DNA of 40,790 bases. Origin: a virus. A program made the position numbers and the translations under genes. Where the stretch lies: the IMG/VR virus record IMGVR_UViG_3300050132_000227, positions 1 to 40,790 of that record. One strand, given 5' to 3'. The notes under the pieces were generated by a model that saw only the letters and a list, made by a program, of their open reading frames with translations, did not search any database and was not told where the DNA came from. Positions 29,300 to 37,400 of the stretch are shown one piece after another (the stretch's first letter is position 1; the number at the start of each line of letters is the position of its first letter).

Positions 29300-29770
29300 A
29301 TGGCGAAGCAGATGAATTTGCCTGTGCTCACGAAAGCGGAACTGGAAGCGGCGCGGATGGCATGCGCTAATTGCGCGGTCGCGTCGAAGATGATGGCGGC
29401 GGCCGAAAAAGAGAAGTCCGGAGCGCTGGCCCAGATCTTCTTTAAGATGGGCTTCCTCAACATGGACGAGGTGAAATGCCTGGAGCCGGCGGCGTTGGCC
29501 GACGTCATCGAGCGCCGGGTTGGAAAAGCCTTCCAGCTCGAGCCCAAGGCGTTCGCCGAATTTGCGGTGGTAAAAACCTCCCAGGGAAAGTATCCAAAGT
29601 GGAAGGCGGAGCTGCTGAGTATTGCCGGGCCTGCCAAGGTCGCGGAGATCGAGGCGGAGACGGCGACCCAATACAGCTATACGGTGATCGAGGCCGCGGC
29701 ATCGGCGCCAGGCGCGGCGGGAGTATTTGTGCTGGCTCCCGAGCCGGAAGCAAAGGGCAGAAAAAAGTAG
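29300..29770 (+). CDS. Hypothetical protein with long helices, 156 aa
   Basis: ATG 29300 has GGAGG five bases upstream; ATG 29288 is the in-frame alternative. Helical N-terminal part with Met-Ala-Cys-Ala-Asn-Cys-Ala-Val; then Lys-Met-Gly-Phe-Leu-Asn-Met-Asp-Glu-Val-Lys, and a C-terminal Ala/Pro/Glu tail. A TGATATCA palindrome lies upstream at 29259. Followed by a terminator. No family is recognised. Confidence 0.65.
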   Translation: MAKQMNLPVLTKAELEAARMACANCAVASKMMAAAEKEKSGALAQIFFKMGFLNMDEVKCLEPAALADVIERRVGKAFQLEPKAFAEFAVVKTSQGKYPKWKAELLSIAGPAKVAEIEAETATQYSYTVIEAAASAPGAAGVFVLAPEPEAKGRKK

Positions 29771-29814
29771 ATATATCAAATTTGTGATAAAGCAGAATCA
29801 CGTAGCAAGAAGCG

Positions 29815-29841
29815 CGCGCCCTTGGTGGGCGCGATTCTTTT
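29815..29841 (+). terminator. Rho-independent terminator
   Basis: CGCGCCC (29815-29821) pairs with GGGCGCG (29827-29833), loop TTGGT, followed by ATTCTTTT. AGAATC upstream (about 29794) can extend the helix with GATTCT. Confidence 0.8.
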
Positions 29842-29853
29842 GGGTAAAAGTGC

Positions 29854-29964
29854 ATGAGTCAGCAGCCTGAACAGTTCGAAGACGAGTTTGGAGAAGAGAG
29901 TCTGGACCTGGCTGATCGTGCGTTCGAATACGATGCGCCTCGGGAACTGGATGAACAAGAGTAG
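29854..29964 (+). CDS. Very small acidic protein, 36 aa
   Basis: ATG 29854 to TAG 29964, directly after the terminator and two bases before the next ATG. The sequence (SQQPEQFEDEFGEESLDLAD) is strongly acidic. Such short acidic proteins are common in phage early/middle operons as protein mimics or adaptors, but no function can be assigned. Moderately supported by the tight spacing. Confidence 0.45.
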   Translation: MSQQPEQFEDEFGEESLDLADRAFEYDAPRELDEQE

Positions 29965-29966
29965 CC

Positions 29967-30212
29967 ATGGACCCGAGCCCGATTACGTACGACCCGCTTA
30001 CCCGAAGCTTTCACTGCGCCGGCTGCCTGGAGACGATTGAGTTAAGGCGAAAGGACTCCAAGAACCCGGAGACGCTGCTGAGTTTCAAAGAGCAGTTGGC
30101 GTTTGACCGCGCCGAATGCGGGTCCGCTCCTCGCGCCATGACTGCAGCGGCGGGGATCAGCCGGTCCGTTTCGATCTCCTGCACTCGCCCTCAGCCCGGG
30201 GTAACGCGCTAA
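29967..30212 (+). CDS. Small protein with Cys-Ala-Gly-Cys motif, 81 aa, C-terminus running into leader element
   Basis: ATG 29967. The N-terminal 55 residues are protein-like (ITYDPLTRSFHCAGCLETIE with one CxxC pair). The final 25 residues (MTAAAGISRSVSISCTRP) are coded by the recombinase leader sequence, whose TAA provides the stop, and look unlike protein. The ancestral gene may have ended earlier or been frameshifted. The function is unknown. Confidence 0.5.
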   Translation: MDPSPITYDPLTRSFHCAGCLETIELRRKDSKNPETLLSFKEQLAFDRAECGSAPRAMTAAAGISRSVSISCTRPQPGVTR

Positions 30213-30240
30213 TTTCTGGCCGCCCGCTGAGGGCTCACAG
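30188..30240 (+). promoter_or_regulatory. Third copy of the structured leader element
   Basis: The 15-mer GGGTAACGCGCTAAT (30199-30213) is identical to 2829-2843. It is followed by CTGGCCGCCCGCTG and ends with GCTCAC, as does the element before the 2916 gene. GCCCTCAGC (30188-30196) pairs with GCTGAGGGC (30226-30234). It lies before the second recombinase. Confidence 0.5.
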
Positions 30241-30263
30241 GTAACAAAATGCTGTTTCGTTAC
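30241..30263. other. Near-palindrome, candidate recombination or operator site
   Basis: GTAACAAAA (30241-30249) and TTTCGTTAC (30255-30263) form 9-base arms with one mismatch around a 5-base centre. It is 12 bases before the start of the second recombinase. Arm length and spacing resemble core sites of tyrosine recombinases such as dif or loxP; an operator is equally possible. Confidence 0.35.
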
Positions 30264-30274
30264 GCTTTTTGATT

Positions 30275-30817
30275 ATGGAAGCTCTTTCAAAACCTCAATT
30301 GCTCGCACTCCTGGCCGCCGCGAAGGCTTGCCGGGAGCGTGACTGGCTGATGATTCTTTTGGGCTACTGGCATGGGCTGAGAGCGTCTGAAGTATGCGGA
30401 ATCATTGCCTCGGACATCGCTGACGGGCATGTAACAGTTGCGCGGCTCAAGGGCTCGATGAAGACGACACAGCCCCTGGTAACGAGCCCGGAACCGCTGC
30501 TTGAAGAGGCCGCGGCGCTGATTGAATACACGCGCGGAATGCACCCTAATCAAAGGGTGTTTCCGCTCTCTCGCGTTCAGTTCTGGCGCCTGGTGAAGAA
30601 GTACTCAGCGGAGGTCGGCATCCCCAAGCGGCTGGGCCACCCGCATATTTTGAAGCACAGCATTGCCATGCAAAGTATTCAAAAGGCAGGGATTGAGAAC
30701 GTGCGCCAGTATCTTGGCCACAAATCGATGGCGTCCACGGGAGCCTATCTGAAGAAGTCCGACGCGGAAGCCAGCCGCGCGATCAGGGACTCTTTTGCCG
30801 TCTCTGAGCCGGTTTGA
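30275..30817 (+). CDS. Short tyrosine recombinase
   Basis: 180 residues, essentially only the catalytic domain, like FimB/XerC-type or plasmid resolution recombinases. The active-site residues are Arg36 (HGLRASE), His-Ile-Leu-Lys-His with Lys127 where Arg II is usual, LGH around residue 150, and Tyr158. ATG 30275 is used; no good ribosome site. The missing core-binding N-terminus is normal for this small type. It lies between the accessory genes and the terminase, unusual for an integrase, so dimer resolution or inversion is more likely. The Arg-to-Lys change may be ordinary for this subfamily. Confidence 0.8.
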   Translation: MEALSKPQLLALLAAAKACRERDWLMILLGYWHGLRASEVCGIIASDIADGHVTVARLKGSMKTTQPLVTSPEPLLEEAAALIEYTRGMHPNQRVFPLSRVQFWRLVKKYSAEVGIPKRLGHPHILKHSIAMQSIQKAGIENVRQYLGHKSMASTGAYLKKSDAEASRAIRDSFAVSEPV

Positions 30818-30863
30818 AAAAGTATGGTTATCAAAGAGCGTATAGATTCGATGGGAGTTAGCG

Positions 30864-31340
30864 ATGCCTCGGGGTGGTAAACGTGAGGGCGCCGGACGCA
30901 AGGCAGCCCCAAAGAAGGACGATCCGCTCAAGCTGCTATCGGCCCGCAAGAGGATGTATCTGGAAGGACTGGCCAAAGGCAAGACGAAGCGCCAGTCGGC
31001 CCTGGACGCAGGATATGCCGAGAGCGTCGCCAAGAACGCGAAAGCCCACATCGAAACTCCGGATGTGCGGAAAGCGTTCTCCGAACTGATTCAGCAGGTG
31101 ATTCCGGCCGAGAAGATCGTGGCGCGGATCGCCGAAGGCCTCGACGCCATGGAGACGAAGGTCTTCTCGTTTCAGGGCATGGTCTTCGATCAGACCGACA
31201 TGATCGCTTGGAGCGAGCGCCGGGAATATGCCAAGTTGGCAGCGGAATATGGCGAGTACTTCATGCCGGTACCGCAGAAGGTTGAGCATTCCGGCCCGGA
31301 TGGCGGCGCGATCCCGGTGAGCATTGAGGTGGACCTGTGA
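30864..31340 (+). CDS. terS: Small terminase subunit
   Basis: 158 residues; ATG 30864 with GGGAG upstream. N-terminal basic RGGKREGAGRK, then a helix-turn-helix (MYLEGLAKGKTKRQSALDAG, then Asn-Ala-Lys-Ala-His-Ile-Glu-Thr-Pro) is typical of TerS DNA recognition; the C-terminus is acidic and forms the TerL-binding part. It lies directly before TerL. It recognises the packaging start on the concatemer. Confidence 0.8.
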   Translation: MPRGGKREGAGRKAAPKKDDPLKLLSARKRMYLEGLAKGKTKRQSALDAGYAESVAKNAKAHIETPDVRKAFSELIQQVIPAEKIVARIAEGLDAMETKVFSFQGMVFDQTDMIAWSERREYAKLAAEYGEYFMPVPQKVEHSGPDGGAIPVSIEVDL

Positions 31341-31402
31341 GAGTGGTTTTGTGGCTGCTGCGTGTTATCGTTGGGGAAATTCGAAGGGGACAAAGGAGAA
31401 TC

Positions 31403-31699
31403 ATGGCACAGCTTGACGATTTGAATGCGGGGATCTCGAAGATCTCCGATGATATCAGCGCGATATCTGGCGACGTTTCATCCGTGCTTGCCGAGCTGAA
31501 GAAGCTGCAGGGCACAACGCCCCCGCCCTATCAACCGATTGATCTGAGCGGCCCGATCGCTTCGTTGACGGCGCTGGACGCCAAACTGCAGGGAATCGAT
31601 GCAAGTTTGAAGACAGCGGAAGTAGTTGCCGACCCTGCTCCCACTCCCGAGCCAGCACCGGCTGCAGAGCCAACACTGACCGAAACGCCTGCGGTTTAA
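31403..31699 (+). CDS. Coiled-coil protein between the terminase genes, 98 aa
   Basis: ATG 31403 with AAAGGAG is preferred over GTG 31337, which overlaps terS. Heptads in AQLDDLNAGISKISDDISAI, then Leu-Ala-Glu-Leu-Lys-Lys-Leu; the last 30 residues are Pro/Ala/Glu-rich and disordered. It may be a small virion or packaging adaptor; unknown. TGATATCA occurs in its coding sequence at about 31450. Confidence 0.65.
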   Translation: MAQLDDLNAGISKISDDISAISGDVSSVLAELKKLQGTTPPPYQPIDLSGPIASLTALDAKLQGIDASLKTAEVVADPAPTPEPAPAAEPTLTETPAV

Positions 31700-31710
31700 T
31701 TCACCACTTT

Positions 31711-31766
31711 CCAACGGATAAACGATGGGCACTTAAGGACACCCTGAGCGGTGTCCTTTCCGTTGG
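31711..31766 (+). promoter_or_regulatory. Nested hairpins before the large terminase
   Basis: CCAACGG (31711-31717) pairs with CCGTTGG (31760-31766), and inside it AAGGACACC (31735-31743) pairs with GGTGTCCTT (31750-31758), a 9-bp stem with a 6-base loop. There is only a TTT tract, so it is a regulatory leader or weak terminator before TerL. The outer stem ends next to the ribosome site GGGAG. Confidence 0.55.
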
Positions 31767-31778
31767 GAGCGGCGAAGC

Positions 31779-33167
31779 ATGAAGATTTCAGAGTTAATCA
31801 AGCCGACCGAGCGCCAGAGGGAATGTCTGAAGGCGCTGCGCTTGTTCCGGTTTGTGCTGTACGGCGGGGCGATGGGAGGCGGCAAATCCTATCTGCTGCG
31901 CTGGTGGTGCGTACTCCAGTGCGTGTATTACTTCGCCAAGTACGGCATCCGGAATGTTCGGGTCGGGCTTTTCAGCGAAGACTATCCCACGCTGGTTGAC
32001 CGGCAGATTTCGAAGATCAAGTGGGAGTTTCCAAGCTGGCTTGGCAAGATCAGCGAGAGCCGCACGGAAGGATTCAGCTTCAAGCTCTGTGAGCAGTTGG
32101 GCGGAGGAGTGATTGCCTTCCGCAACCTGGACGATCCGAGCAAGTACAACTCGGCCGAGTTTGCAGCGATCGCGGTTGAGGAGTTGACCAAGAACAAGGA
32201 GAGCGTCTTCCATGAGCTTCGTAAACGTATGCGGTGGCCCGGAATTCCGGATGACGACACTCGATTTCTTGGCGCTACTAACCCTGGTGGGCCTGGTCAT
32301 GCGTGGGTAAAAGGCTTTTGGCTGGATAAGGATTTTCCTCCAGAGATGGAGTCGCTCAGAAACCAGTTTTGTTACGTGCAGTCGAAGGCGCAGGATAATC
32401 CTCACCTGAGTCCTGGCTACTATGAGAGCCTGCTGACGCTGCCTTCCGACATGGCAAAAGCCTACGCGGAGGGTGATTGGGATCTGTTCGCAGGGCAGTA
32501 CTTCAAGCAGTGGCGCAAAGACGTTCACGTCATTGATCCGCAGCCAATACCATGGTTTTGGAAGATTGAGCGCTGTGGCGACTGGGGCGAATCGAAGCCC
32601 TGCGCGTATTTGTGGATAGCGACCTCTCCGGAGGGAGAAAAGATCGTCATCGGCGAGGTTTCTGAAGCCGGCCTGAGCGTAAAGCAGCAGGCTTTGGCAA
32701 TTCACGCTTTCGAGCGTGGTAAGAACGTGGAGCGGATCGGCGTGCTGGACGGCGCCTGCTGGGATGCGACGGGCAGGCCGAAGAGTATCGCGGATCAGTT
32801 TGCCGAGTTCAAGGTGTTCTGGGCCCAGGGCGTAAAAGGCCCGGGCTCAAGAGTGGCGGGATGGCAACTGGTCAGACAGTGGCTCGACTTCACTCGCAAC
32901 GAGTTGGGCAAGGTCAACGTAGAACCCCGGCTGAAGGTGTTCAGCACCTGCAAGCAGTTCATCCGGACCTTTCCATCGCTGGTGCATGATAAGAACAAGC
33001 CCGAGGATCTCGACAGCGACGGCGAGGACCACTGCGCGGACGCGCTGAGATATCACTTATATGCGATAACTCATGCGCCAAAGACTCCCGAGGGCGAGCT
33101 CGGTGAGGATGAGGCGGCGTACTTGAGGAACGCGGACAAGAGGTACCAGGAGCAACAGGCGAGATGA
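31779..33167 (+). CDS. terL: Large terminase subunit
   Basis: 462 residues; packages DNA into the procapsid and cuts it. Walker A-like GGAMGGGKS (about 29-37), Walker B AIAVEEL (about 129-135), an ATNPGG coupling loop (near 168-173), then the RNase H-type nuclease with Asp in GDWGE (about 266), Leu-Asp-Gly-Ala-Cys-Trp-Asp (about 324) and Asp-Gly-Glu-Asp-His (about 414). ATG 31779 with GGGAG. Overlaps the next gene by ATGA. Confidence 0.95.
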   Translation: MKISELIKPTERQRECLKALRLFRFVLYGGAMGGGKSYLLRWWCVLQCVYYFAKYGIRNVRVGLFSEDYPTLVDRQISKIKWEFPSWLGKISESRTEGFSFKLCEQLGGGVIAFRNLDDPSKYNSAEFAAIAVEELTKNKESVFHELRKRMRWPGIPDDDTRFLGATNPGGPGHAWVKGFWLDKDFPPEMESLRNQFCYVQSKAQDNPHLSPGYYESLLTLPSDMAKAYAEGDWDLFAGQYFKQWRKDVHVIDPQPIPWFWKIERCGDWGESKPCAYLWIATSPEGEKIVIGEVSEAGLSVKQQALAIHAFERGKNVERIGVLDGACWDATGRPKSIADQFAEFKVFWAQGVKGPGSRVAGWQLVRQWLDFTRNELGKVNVEPRLKVFSTCKQFIRTFPSLVHDKNKPEDLDSDGEDHCADALRYHLYAITHAPKTPEGELGEDEAAYLRNADKRYQEQQAR

Positions 33168-33550
33168 GGTTGTGTTCGAAGTGCCGCGGCGAGGACCGGG
33201 CCGAAGTAGATCCGGAGTCGCTCTGCAAGTGCGGAGCGGTTGCGGCAGGGCATGAGGATCACGATCCACGCTGTCCGCGGCTGATTCACGAGGTGCGCAG
33301 GTACCTGGTGCGAGTGAGCCCGAAAGAGCTGATGCCGGACCAGAGCTTGTCTCCTTATTTCATCAGTCAGGGCTGGACGATGTTCAAGGACGGCGAGCGG
33401 CTCTATCGCTGGATGTATCTGTGCAGAGCGTGCATCCGGGCTCAGGAAGACGTGCTGACGCATCGGCAGGAGTACGAGAAAGCCTGCAAGGCGGCAAAGG
33501 GATTGGAAGACAGAACGTACGCGCAGATGATCGCGCGACAGAGTTTCTAA
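33164..33550 (+). CDS. Cysteine-rich hypothetical protein, 128 aa
   Basis: ATG 33164, ATGA overlap with terL. Cys-Ser-Lys-Cys near the N-terminus, Cys-Lys-Cys, His residues and Cys-Pro, then Cys-Arg-Ala-Cys in the second half (about residue 87) suggest two zinc sites. Helical C-terminus. A virion-region zinc protein of unknown role. Confidence 0.65.
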   Translation: MRLCSKCRGEDRAEVDPESLCKCGAVAAGHEDHDPRCPRLIHEVRRYLVRVSPKELMPDQSLSPYFISQGWTMFKDGERLYRWMYLCRACIRAQEDVLTHRQEYEKACKAAKGLEDRTYAQMIARQSF

Positions 33551-33563
33551 AGGAGTTTCAGCA

Positions 33564-33935
33564 ATGTCGATTATCTGTTTCAGCGCGACGGTGGCAACGG
33601 CGGGAACGCCTCAGAACTTGGCGTCGACTGCTTCGCCGGCACAGCCGACGATCAATATGGGCGGCACAACGTTTGCAGCGGCTTCGGCCACTTTGCGCGG
33701 GGCGCAGATTCAGCTCCAGGCAGCTCCAGGAAACACGGCCGCAAAGAACATCTACGTGGGCAGCAAGGGCATGGTAGTGGGCACGAAGGCAGGTTGCGGC
33801 ATGACCTTGCTCACCGGCACTCAGCCGATATCGCTGGGCCAGTTCGGTGGCCTCGAGGATCTCGCGGACCTGTGGATTGACACCGACGCCGGCACCAACG
33901 GCACGGAAAAGATTCTGGTTACGGTTGTCGCCTGA
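33564..33935 (+). CDS. Putative small structural protein, 123 aa
   Basis: ATG 33564 with AAAGGAG. Ala/Thr/Gly-rich beta protein (SATVATAGTPQNLASTASPA, then TTFAAASATLRGAQIQLQAA, and LADLWIDTDAGTNGTEKILV). Composition and size are those of head-decoration or tail-surface proteins. Its ribosome-site junction (AAAGGAGTTTCAGCA) resembles that of the gene at 40039, another small beta-rich virion gene, so the two may be related in role. Confidence 0.55.
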   Translation: MSIICFSATVATAGTPQNLASTASPAQPTINMGGTTFAAASATLRGAQIQLQAAPGNTAAKNIYVGSKGMVVGTKAGCGMTLLTGTQPISLGQFGGLEDLADLWIDTDAGTNGTEKILVTVVA

Positions 33936-34204
33936 TGGCTCGCACGAAACCAGTTTGCAGAGTGTGCCGCGGCCCCGTTCAATACGGGGCCTTGTTCTGC
34001 TCGCCGCAGTGCGAGGCAAAGCACGACGACGGCCATTGGACGAGCGACAAGGCTTTGCTCGCGAAAGGATTTGTACGCGATGGAGATACCCCCAACCTCT
34101 ACCACCGGGATGGAGTCGCAATCTCGCTGGAAGCTATTCGATCTCTGGGAATGGATCGTGCGCTGGCTCACCACGCTCTTGCGGCGGAAGCCCATGCCAA
34201 GTAA
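33935..34204 (+). CDS. Small zinc-knuckle protein, 89 aa
   Basis: ATG 33935 in TGATG overlap. CRVCRGPVQYGALFCSPQCE carries two CxxC pairs, a zinc ribbon. The rest is alpha/beta (FVRDGDTPNLYHRDGVAISL). It overlaps the next gene by 11 bases. The function is unknown. Confidence 0.6.
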   Translation: MARTKPVCRVCRGPVQYGALFCSPQCEAKHDDGHWTSDKALLAKGFVRDGDTPNLYHRDGVAISLEAIRSLGMDRALAHHALAAEAHAK

Positions 34205-34463
34205 CGACATGCTATTGCAGGCGTATATCGCTCAGAACGAGCGGCTGATGAAGCTGGCAGAGCAGCAGCAGGCGACGCTGGACCGGATTGTCCTGGCTAA
34301 GTTCGACCAGCCGGTGCACGGCCGGGTGACGCAGCAGAGACAGAGCGCTCCGATGTTTCCGCCAATGATGATGGCCGACGCTCTGGGCGCAGAGACCGAC
34401 GAAGAATTCTTTGAGAAGCTGAACACCACAATGCCTCCGCAGGAGAACTATGAAGCTCAGTAA
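34194..34463 (+). CDS. Helical hypothetical protein, 89 aa
   Basis: ATG 34194 with GCGGAAG; the frame is open upstream to 34071, but that part overlaps the zinc-knuckle gene. Helices YIAQNERLMKLAEQQQATLD, then DRIVLAKFDQ, then a Met-rich C-terminus. It overlaps the tailspike start by 14 bases. It may be a tailspike or terminase accessory. Confidence 0.55.
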   Translation: MPSNDMLLQAYIAQNERLMKLAEQQQATLDRIVLAKFDQPVHGRVTQQRQSAPMFPPMMMADALGAETDEEFFEKLNTTMPPQENYEAQ

Positions 34464-37400
34464 GATTTTGCTGGTGATTGCGGCCCTGTGCGGCCTGTCC
34501 TGCGTTCCAACGGCAGAGGCCCAGACGACGATTTACACGGGCACGGTGCGCGACCTCTCAGGGGCGCTGACGGGCACGGTGGGCGCTCCTGTGACGTCGG
34601 GCAATGTGACATTCACGCTGACGCCCTCGGTGGATACGACGATCTCCGGCGTTTCGCGCTTTGTGCCGACGGTGATCACCTGCGGGCTGAACGCCTCAGG
34701 TCAGGTTGTGGCCGGTGACCTGGCGTCGCCATGTACGGTGACGCAGAACACGGCACTGACCCCAAGCGGGACGAGCTACACGGTTTGCATCCAGCCATAC
34801 TTCACTACCCCGGGATCGTGCTTCGTGGATTATGCGACGGTGAGCACGAAGGACATCTCGACCGCCGCTCCTACGCCGGCGCTGAACCCGCTCTATCCAA
34901 ATCTGACCGCTCCTGGGCCCATTGGCGTAGCGCAGCCGAACACGGTGAACGCGACGGCCGTAATGTCACAGAGTGCTCTCACAAAATCCGCCCCGACTGC
35001 GTGCGTCGAATCATTCTTAACCTCGGCGATGGCGGGCGATTACGGGCAGGCCGTGAATGCAGCGGTGCAAGCTGCTCCGCTGCTGGCTGTCAGTAGGGTT
35101 TCTATCTGTGTTCCCGGCGATCATGCGGTGAGCACCCAGATTATCTTCGACAGGCCTATTCACTTCGATATGACCGGATCGCGCCTGATTCCACAGGCAG
35201 CGTTGTCGCATTCGAACATGGCGTTAACCGGAGTGACCCTTACCTCTGGAAGCCAAGCCATGACCGTAACCAACACGTCCGGGCTTGCTGCAGGGTATGC
35301 CATAGGCGGTCCCGGGATTCCTCCGCAGACACAGATCTTCTCCGTCAACTCAGGCACAACGTTGACACTCACCCAGGCGGCGATTGCATCGGTTAGTGCA
35401 AGCACGGCCACGGCGGTGAATGCCCAGCCGGTGATGAAGTGGATTTACAACGCGAATGCCTTCCAACGTGAGTTTGTGAATTATGGCGCCGCGATGAAGG
35501 GCGTGTGGATCGAGGACCCCGGCTTCCGCTCGCTGACCGGTGTACAAGGAATTCAGATTTACGGTTGGGACACCATCCCTATGTACGACACGCGAATTTA
35601 TGACCTCGACGGTTCAGGGCTTGTGCTGGGAGGATGGACGCCTCTTTCACTCGGAAGCGCAGGAGCGACAGTCCGAGAGTCCAATTTTTACAACACTTCC
35701 ATTCGATATTGCGGAGATTTGGCTACGGGGCAGGCATCGCTAGCAGATCAGACGCCCTATCAGGGAGGCGGGCTGGCAGACGAAAACAACCAACTTGGAT
35801 TCCACGGCGGGCAAATTGTTGGCTCGTATGCGACCAGTCTTTATATCGGAACAAACAACACATCGCACTTCAACTCTGTTGCAGGGCCGCGTCTGACTTG
35901 GTTTGATAACAATTTCCAGATTGAGGATTTTCTTTACCGCTGGAACACGACCGGAGGCTACACCGCGAACGGCCCGGTAGTTGGAGCCCTGGCCGATTCG
36001 GTTTACATCCCCGTTGGGGGCGACATTCACTTCACCGATGGAGAAATCGCAATCACCGGCCTTGGTAAATCGCTATTCCACGTTGGAAGCCTGGGCCAGT
36101 TAGATGTTCGAGGAAATCTCATTAGTGCTTTCGGAACCGGATTTGGCGCAACTTTCGTTGTTTCGGTCACAAACGGAACGCCGAACGCAACACTGGTAAG
36201 TGGTACAACCGGATTTCCAATTGACGGAAGTTGGAACGGCCTCGGAGTGCAGATCAACGGCGCAAACTACACGATCAAAACTGCGACTGCGACGGTCCTA
36301 ACGCTGACTGTGAACTATGCCGGTTCGACCAGTGGAAGCGCATCCCTCAGCACAGGAGATGGCGGGAAATATTTAACCGTTGATACGGTTCTCTACACCA
36401 CGAAGTTTGCGGGAAACACTTATGCCGACCCCGACCCGAAAGCCCTTAGCTGGATGGGAATTACGCTCGCACAGGCGTGGCCCGCATTTGCGTTCGGAAC
36501 TATGTTTGCGCAATGGGACGTGGAATATAACGGGACTCGATGGATTGGAGAAAAGCTGATTTTGTCCGCTCCAATCAACGGCACCTACGCCACATTTAAC
36601 ACCGTAAACGGGAACGTAGCTCAAGGCACCGCAGCGGTTGACTATTGCCCTGCTTGTGGAACGTATGGGGCTGGCAGACTGATGGCGCTTGGAAATACGG
36701 TGGGAGGTTACGGAGAGATTGATTTTCTACTCTTTAAAGGCGACGGATCAGGGGCGGTAACTCCGGTTTCAGTAACAAGCACTGGTCTCAATATAAACGG
36801 CTCGCCAATCTCGGCGTCTCACTTGGCAAACGGAACAACCGGCAGCGGATCGGTAGTCCTGGCATCGAGTCCAACGATTTCAGGGAGCCCGACGATTTCA
36901 ACGCCCGGCTCAGCCAGCTACCTACCCGGCGAGAACGAACTAGCACCCAGCCTCACGACCGGCCAGGTGTACCAACACTGCTTCGGAGTAGCGATGAGCA
37001 CGAACAACTGCATGATGCAGCAGTTCAACTACGTCGGTGGGTCGGGAAGCGCGAGCAACAGTATTACATGGGGGCTTTACGGCAACGTAAACCCGTTGAT
37101 TTTCGATGGAAATGGAAAGCTGAGTTCTTTCCAGTACCAATCCCTAGCTACCACAGGCACGGCCCCCTTCCTAGTGAGCAGCACGACGCCGGTCGCGAAT
37201 CTTTCAATTGGAGGGAATGCGGTGAATCTGTCGGGGACCCCAACTTTGCCTAACGGCACGGCGGCCACGACGCAGGCCCAGGGCGACAACTCCACGAAGC
37301 TGGCGACGACAGCGTATGCAGATGCGCACTTGCCGAGAGTTGTAGCGTCGATTGCCGACACGGCGTACTCCAGCACGGCCACCATCGGGGGCGGCGGGAA

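Noticed and set aside
31794-32705. Long - strand reading frame (303 codons)
   Set aside because: It lies wholly opposite the large terminase, whose motifs are certain; its translation is Arg/Ala-rich shadow sequence without a start site.
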